The notes beneath the pieces were generated by a model. That model was not told the DNA's origin. It ran no database searches and was given only the letters and a program-made list of their open reading frames with translations. From positions 1-30,855 of IMG/VR virus record IMGVR_UViG_3300042861_001289: 30,855 nucleotides of DNA. One strand, 5' to 3'. Shown in pieces: positions 26,280 to 30,855 of the stretch (position 1 is the stretch's first letter; every line of letters starts with the position of its first letter). The translations under genes and the position numbers were made by a program. The stretch comes from a virus.

Positions 26280-28310
26280 TTATTTTGTTTTTCCTTGTGC
26301 TAATTCCCAAACTCTAAATTTAAATTCATCTTTTGTCATTTTTTTACCGTCTAATGTAACATACTTATCAGTTGTACTTATTGTTTTTATTATAGGTTTA
26401 TTATTTGCATCTGTTCCCCACATTATTTTTTCTTCAGGATTCCAACCGGTTAAATATTGAGAATAATTAGCAATAATTGCATTAGGTGTATTTTGATGCT
26501 CTTGACCAGGATTTGCCATAATAACCTGTCTTCCATTTACATTAATTACAACACCGTCTCCAAAATATTGAGCACCTCCATTTTCTTGAGCATATTCATT
26601 TTTATTGTTAGCCATTTGTAAAGTTGATGGATCAGGATGTCCTACAATTTCTGTATGTAATGATTGTCCAGAACTTAAATTATTTTGCTCCTTTTTAAAG
26701 AAATCAGCAGCTGGAATAATATGTCCAGTTAAAGGATCTAAAATATTATAATTTTGAGCAGTACCTAATACAAGAGGTTTATCTTTTTCAACAGTTAATC
26801 CATTTTTATCTCCAAAATATTTTTGATCTAATGCTTGTTTAGCTTTTTCTGTATCATATTGTCCACCTGTTTTTACTTCATCTCCATATTCTCTTTCAAT
26901 AGTATTTTTAAAGTTAGGATCAGAAGTAGAAACATAACTAAAATTAGAAGTCATAGGAATATTTTCATTTTGCATTAAGTTATTAACAATAGACATTTCA
27001 GCTGAATTTAAAGTTTCTCCTTTTTTTAATTTCATAATTGCCTGTATTGGAGTTACATAGTCTTCTTTTTTTAGATTTATTCCTAAAGGATTTTTAGATA
27101 AATCTAAATTAGGATCGGAAAGAGAATTATACAATTTTGGATTTGTTTTTTTAATTTTGTCCATGTTTTCAATTAAATTAGACGCAAAACTATATAACAT
27201 TGTTTTGTTATTTTTACTATTTTGAAATTTAACGGCTGATTCATTATTACTAAAAGCCCCTGCTTCTCTAGCTTTTTGTGCAAAAGAGCTAACAGAAGAT
27301 TTAATGGCACTTGGAATATTAGAAGAAGGTATAGGATCAAATTCTCCAAATGGAAGTTTTTCATTGTTATTACCATTTCCGGCATTAAAATAACCTGTTG
27401 CTTGAAGATTAATACCTTGATCACTACTAGATATATCAGAACTATGTGCATATTTAGCAATAGCAGGTTGAACAGCTTTTTCTATAACATTATTATATGC
27501 TTGATTTTGAGCTTCTTGTTTACTCATACCAAGTTTATTTTCATAATAATCTTCTACACCATTTAAATAAGCAGCAACTTCAGGACTTCCTTTAGCATAA
27601 CCTTCAACAACTTTTCTAACTCTATCAGGAGTTACAACAGATCTTTGTCTTCCAGAAGCCACATCATATACAGTTATTCCAGGAGCAACTTGACCATTAG
27701 GTAATGTTTCACCTTTTTGAAATACTTTTTCTCCTTTAGTTGTATTACCTACAATATCAGCTATTATTCCTTGTCCAAATTGATCAGTAAATTTAGCCAT
27801 ATCTACATCTTTATATAAACTAGGAGCAACTACTCCCACGTTTTCTAAAACTCCTGATTCAGGATTAAACATTGTTTTAGATTGAGATTGTAACCATTTA
27901 TTTTTTTCATAAGCTCGTCTATTAACATCTGTAATTCCAGATTTAGTGTCAATATCTTCAGCATATTTCATTAATTCTTTATTCCTATTAGCCAACCCTT
28001 CATACAATCCAGCAGCATCCATAGCATCTTGTTGTGTTTGCCATTTCATATTTTGGTAATCTCCAGCTTCAGTTCTTTCTTTCATTTTATTACCATAAAA
28101 TTCCATTATTTTATTAGCTGTTTCTCTATCAGCAGCATTGCTAGAAGATGCTAGCTTTTTAGTTAAAGCCATTGTTTTAGTTTCTGTGTCTTTAGCAGCA
28201 TCGTATCTTCCTTGAAGAATATCGCCTGTTTTTTCCATAGCAGCTAATGGAACTTCTTTTCCTATAATATCTATTTTAGGAGAACTATACAGTTGTGTAT
28301 TAAAATCCAT
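26280..28310 (-). CDS. Putative virion protein, first gene of the giant-protein operon (676 aa)
   Basis: 676 aa with no enzyme motif that I recognise. The start MDFNTQLYSSPKIDIIGKEV leads into a long charged helical part (about 20-200), rich in Lys, Glu, Gln and Met, which could form a coiled coil. The rest is Asn/Gly/Ser-rich (for example SSSDQGINLQATGYFNAGNGNNN), as in many tail or internal virion proteins. No signal peptide or membrane segment is visible. The gene lies 6 bases upstream of the 4361-aa gene and just downstream of a promoter-like box, so it is probably made together with the giants. By gene order in crAss-like phages it may be a capsid cargo or tail-hub-associated protein (inference). 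Confidence 0.7.
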   Translation of the reverse strand: MDFNTQLYSSPKIDIIGKEVPLAAMEKTGDILQGRYDAAKDTETKTMALTKKLASSSNAADRETANKIMEFYGNKMKERTEAGDYQNMKWQTQQDAMDAAGLYEGLANRNKELMKYAEDIDTKSGITDVNRRAYEKNKWLQSQSKTMFNPESGVLENVGVVAPSLYKDVDMAKFTDQFGQGIIADIVGNTTKGEKVFQKGETLPNGQVAPGITVYDVASGRQRSVVTPDRVRKVVEGYAKGSPEVAAYLNGVEDYYENKLGMSKQEAQNQAYNNVIEKAVQPAIAKYAHSSDISSSDQGINLQATGYFNAGNGNNNEKLPFGEFDPIPSSNIPSAIKSSVSSFAQKAREAGAFSNNESAVKFQNSKNNKTMLYSFASNLIENMDKIKKTNPKLYNSLSDPNLDLSKNPLGINLKKEDYVTPIQAIMKLKKGETLNSAEMSIVNNLMQNENIPMTSNFSYVSTSDPNFKNTIEREYGDEVKTGGQYDTEKAKQALDQKYFGDKNGLTVEKDKPLVLGTAQNYNILDPLTGHIIPAADFFKKEQNNLSSGQSLHTEIVGHPDPSTLQMANNKNEYAQENGGAQYFGDGVVINVNGRQVIMANPGQEHQNTPNAIIANYSQYLTGWNPEEKIMWGTDANNKPIIKTISTTDKYVTLDGKKMTKDEFKFRVWELAQGKTK

Positions 28311-28327
28311 ATTTTATCTTTAGTTTA

Positions 28328-28335
28328 CAAATATA
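28328..28335 (-). promoter_or_regulatory. Bacteroidetes-type -7 promoter box
   Basis: Read on the - strand the bases are TATATTTG, matching the TAnnTTTG -7 consensus of Bacteroidetes housekeeping promoters. It lies between the upstream terminator and the 676-aa gene, with its 3' end 17 bases before the ATG, so the leader would be very short. A clear -33 TTTG at the normal distance is not visible, although TTTTTG occurs 11 bases upstream. The match could still be chance in AT-rich DNA. Confidence 0.45.
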
Positions 28336-28346
28336 CAATTTTATTT

Positions 28347-28381
28347 CAAAAAGAAACCCTACCATTTTATTGGTAGGGTTT
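28347..28381 (-). terminator. Intrinsic terminator after the Gly/Asn-rich virion gene
   Basis: A perfect 11-bp stem (28354-28364 with 28371-28381; AAACCCTACCA on the - strand) with a 6-base loop. On the - strand it is followed by CTTTTTG. It lies 3 bases beyond the stop codon at 28385. The U-tract is short, so termination may be partial. The sequence could also protect the 3' end of the upstream mRNA. Confidence 0.8.
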
Positions 28382-28384
28382 ATA

Positions 28385-30855
28385 TTAGTAGTTACTTTTT
28401 AAACTTCTTTTTTTAATCGTGCCTCCATATTTAAATGGAGGTAAGTTACGTTTAGCCCTTTCAGCATTCCAGGCTGCTTTTTGTTCTGGAGTACCAGCAT
28501 TAAACATTGCTCTAGCGCTTTCAGTATCTCCTAACATTTGGTTTTGAACAGTGCCTTCTCTCGCATTACCATAAATCTTAGCAGATTCTAATGCATTAGC
28601 ATAAGCAGTTTTGTTTCTACCTATATCTGAAACGCCTTTACCTATATCTCCTATAATTGCATTTTGATTTCCTATTCTACTTTCATTAAATTTATATCTA
28701 TTTTCAAGATTTGCATTTTCTATTTCATTATTAACAAGCGCTTCTTTCATAGCTGCTTCGCCTTGCATTCCTGCAAATTTATTATAAATATCAGAATTTA
28801 GATTTTCTTGTGTTTGATAAGATTTACCAGCACCTTCTAATTGGTTTATTCTAGCTTTGTTTTTAAATGCTTGAGCACTAGCGGAGTTACCAAAACTTCT
28901 TTGAGCATCTCCCATTGCATTCATAGCTGATCTATTAATAGCGCCTCTTTCTGCAGACAAATCTACATATCTAGGATTAGGGATATTTCCAGTTAACCTT
29001 ACATTAGATCTAATTCCAGGAGCTGCTAATCTATTAATATTATTTAATTGCATAGCTGCGCTACCTGCTAAAGCAGCTGCTTGTATTAATTCTCCTTTAT
29101 TGTTTCTAAAATATCCTTGATTAGCATTAGGATTTTGAGATGCTGCATCAAGACTACGTTGCTTTTCATATTCATTACCGTAACCTGTAGCATTACCACT
29201 AGGTACAGTATTGTTCATATAAAAATCGCCATTAGCGTAATTGTTTTTATTAAATAAAGCAGGATTTACACCTCCAGGTCCGATTCCTGTAGTAGGTAAA
29301 TTTGTTCTACCTGTTCTAGACATTTGGTAATTAATTGGCGTTTCAATAGGCATATTTTCTACAGTTTGCATAGGAGTAATAGGATCTACGTATCCAGCAG
29401 GTCTATTCATAGGGCCCATAGGTTGCCTTTCAGCAATTTGATTATTTCTATAGTTTACAACAGCGTCTTTGCTATATATACCTCTAGTATTAAAAGGACT
29501 ATTAAAACTATTAGTATTTACACCTGATAAATTTAATACAGGATCTCCAGTAAGGTTAAAGGTACCTGCGTCATAAAATTTAGGTAATACATTACCACCA
29601 CCATCATATTTCATCATGCCTCCCATAGCCATTTTATTACGGTTTTCAGGTTTAATATAAATACCACCATTAGCGTAATGATAGTTACCCATATCATCTA
29701 CTACGCCACCTTCTTGTTTTTTTAAAGTTCTTTTCATTTCATCTTGTTGTTTATTAGACTCTTGTATATCAAAGAAAAAGTCTAGCTGTGAATTTAATAA
29801 TTTAATAGAGTTTTGTTTAAATCTAGAATTAGGATTATCTTTTGTTCCTTTTTCTAAAACAGCTATTTTATTTATAATAGGTTTAGTTAAGCTAGCAAAA
29901 GTTCTACCGTTATGTTTTAATCTATCTGACCATATTTGTGTACCTTCAGCTAAACTCATTTCAATACCACCATTATCATGAGATGGGCCGTCTACCATTC
30001 CAGTCTCGCCAGTCATAGGGTCTCTAAACGTTTCGTTTAATTCTAACTCAGCATTAGGATTACCCATGTCTTCATCAATAACAGTTCCACCGTTAGCAGC
30101 AATCATTTGATCGTTGTTATACCTATTAACAGAATAATTATTTTGATTAGTTAAAAATTTATTACTTAAATTTTTATTTTGTATTCCTATATTTGCTTGT
30201 TTTTGTGCTTCTTCTACATCGTTATTGCCCATAAAAGTTGTTATACCACCATATAATGCTCCAAGACCTCCACCAACTAAAGCGCCTACAGGTCCTGCAA
30301 TTGCTCCCATAGAAGCTCCTTGAGCTGCACTATTAAGTACTCCTTTGCCCATATTTACTTTAGAACCAATTTCATTTCCTTCAGAATCTGTTACTTTATC
30401 ATCAGGTATAAAATTAGTTAACATAGGCACTACAGAACCTGCAATGCCTGCACCTGTAACTACGTTTTTTCCTGCTGTACTGTTGCTAAAATTAGTTTTT
30501 ATAGCGTTACCATTTGCATCAACGCCATTCCAATTACCTCCTTGATTAAATCTAGGTAAAACTCTACCGCCTTTAGCAAATTTCTTTCCTATTTTAACAC
30601 CTACAGTATTTCCTATATTGTTTATATCGTATTTACCTTCAAGATAAGCATTATTACCTAAATTAACATTTCCTTTAATTCCAATACCTAAATTATTAGC
30701 GCCTGTCATGTAATTATTAAAAGAAGGATCTCTTGCCATATTACCTTCATACATATCGCTTCCTTCAAATTTACTTCTAAGATGAGGATTTATACTTACG
30801 CTTCCTATATTTTTTTTACGGTTGTTAATATCATATTTTAATTCAGGACTGACTT
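28385..30855 (-). CDS. Gly/Asn-rich virion-type protein with GG motifs and glycine-zipper segment, 5' partial
   Basis: The frame is open through the right edge, so the ATG at 30754 is probably internal and at least 822 residues are visible. Residue numbers here count from that ATG. Near the start are two related beta segments: KYDINNRKKNIGSVSI, just before residue 1, and KYDINNIGNTVGVKI. Then FAKGGRVLPRFNQGG (about 57-71) recurs as YDGGGNVLPKFYDAG further on, with more GG turns in between. A stretch QGASMGAIAGPVGALVGGG is a glycine-zipper-like membrane segment. A middle region LNETFRDPMTGETGMVDGPSHDNGGIEMSLAEGT resembles a GPSHExGGI...PEGT..FSD.L motif that I recall from crAss-like phage structural proteins. 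The C-terminal half is helical, ending in KYGGTIKKR. A structural or ejected role is likely, but no exact function can be given. Confidence 0.72.
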   Translation of the reverse strand, partial: VSPELKYDINNRKKNIGSVSINPHLRSKFEGSDMYEGNMARDPSFNNYMTGANNLGIGIKGNVNLGNNAYLEGKYDINNIGNTVGVKIGKKFAKGGRVLPRFNQGGNWNGVDANGNAIKTNFSNSTAGKNVVTGAGIAGSVVPMLTNFIPDDKVTDSEGNEIGSKVNMGKGVLNSAAQGASMGAIAGPVGALVGGGLGALYGGITTFMGNNDVEEAQKQANIGIQNKNLSNKFLTNQNNYSVNRYNNDQMIAANGGTVIDEDMGNPNAELELNETFRDPMTGETGMVDGPSHDNGGIEMSLAEGTQIWSDRLKHNGRTFASLTKPIINKIAVLEKGTKDNPNSRFKQNSIKLLNSQLDFFFDIQESNKQQDEMKRTLKKQEGGVVDDMGNYHYANGGIYIKPENRNKMAMGGMMKYDGGGNVLPKFYDAGTFNLTGDPVLNLSGVNTNSFNSPFNTRGIYSKDAVVNYRNNQIAERQPMGPMNRPAGYVDPITPMQTVENMPIETPINYQMSRTGRTNLPTTGIGPGGVNPALFNKNNYANGDFYMNNTVPSGNATGYGNEYEKQRSLDAASQNPNANQGYFRNNKGELIQAAALAGSAAMQLNNINRLAAPGIRSNVRLTGNIPNPRYVDLSAERGAINRSAMNAMGDAQRSFGNSASAQAFKNKARINQLEGAGKSYQTQENLNSDIYNKFAGMQGEAAMKEALVNNEIENANLENRYKFNESRIGNQNAIIGDIGKGVSDIGRNKTAYANALESAKIYGNAREGTVQNQMLGDTESARAMFNAGTPEQKAAWNAERAKRNLPPFKYGGTIKKRSLKSNY

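Noticed and set aside
1-30855. Stop codon reassignment (TAG or TGA read as an amino acid), as in some crAss-like phages
   Set aside because: The giant genes stay open with all three stops counted, TAG ends the 48-aa gene, and TGA ends several ATGA-coupled genes at sensible points.
1-30855. tRNA genes, CRISPR arrays, insertion sequences, attachment sites
   Set aside because: Genes are packed with no free space for RNA genes, and I saw no regular spaced repeats, transposase motifs or long terminal repeats by eye.

Overview
The window looks like part of a crAss-like phage genome (order Crassvirales), whose hosts are Bacteroidetes. No single gene proves this. The case rests on a cluster of traits: very AT-rich DNA, A-rich rather than Shine-Dalgarno start regions, a Bacteroidetes-type -7 box (TATATTTG), a family B DNA polymerase in a rightward block of small genes, and an opposing leftward block of giant virion-type proteins. 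One of these giants carries a crAss-type double-psi beta-barrel RNA polymerase with a DxDxD metal motif (GSDYDVDK).

Layout. Bases 1-7002 (+ strand) form a compact early/replication operon. Most junctions are ATGA or TAATG overlaps, which suggests translational coupling. It holds a possible RusA-like resolvase (5' end outside the window), a membrane-anchored glucosaminidase, a DUF3820/J-domain mini-fusion, a two-TM small membrane protein, a proofreading family B DNA polymerase, several small unknowns, a spore-photoproduct-lyase-like radical SAM protein and a PD-(D/E)XK nuclease. The block ends at a symmetrical hairpin (about 7006-7031) that can terminate transcription from both sides.

Bases 7031-30855 (- strand) hold four proteins read towards that terminator. 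First transcribed is a Gly/Asn-rich virion-type protein of at least 822 aa, whose 5' end lies outside the window. A hairpin terminator and a promoter-like box follow. Then come a 676-aa putative virion protein, a 4361-aa protein (hydrophobic N-terminus, coiled coils, complete SF1B helicase, proline-rich linker, zincin protease, RNA polymerase) and a 2051-aa protein (zincin, P-loop kinase-like domain, degenerate zincin, PD-(D/E)XK nuclease, C-terminal membrane segment). The last three have no room for promoters between them, so they are probably one transcript of about 21.3 kb.

How it may work together (inference). By analogy with crAss-like phages that carry their RNA polymerase in the capsid, the leftward giants are probably packaged, perhaps cut by their own zincin domains, and ejected with the DNA. 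Once inside, the polymerase would transcribe early genes. A RecD/Dda-like helicase in one giant and a RecB-like nuclease in the other form a split helicase-nuclease pair. The rightward genes then supply replication, recombination and lysis functions. There are no tRNAs, CRISPR arrays, insertion sequences or gene-free stretches over 300 bases. Standard stops fit all genes, so there is no sign of stop-codon reassignment.
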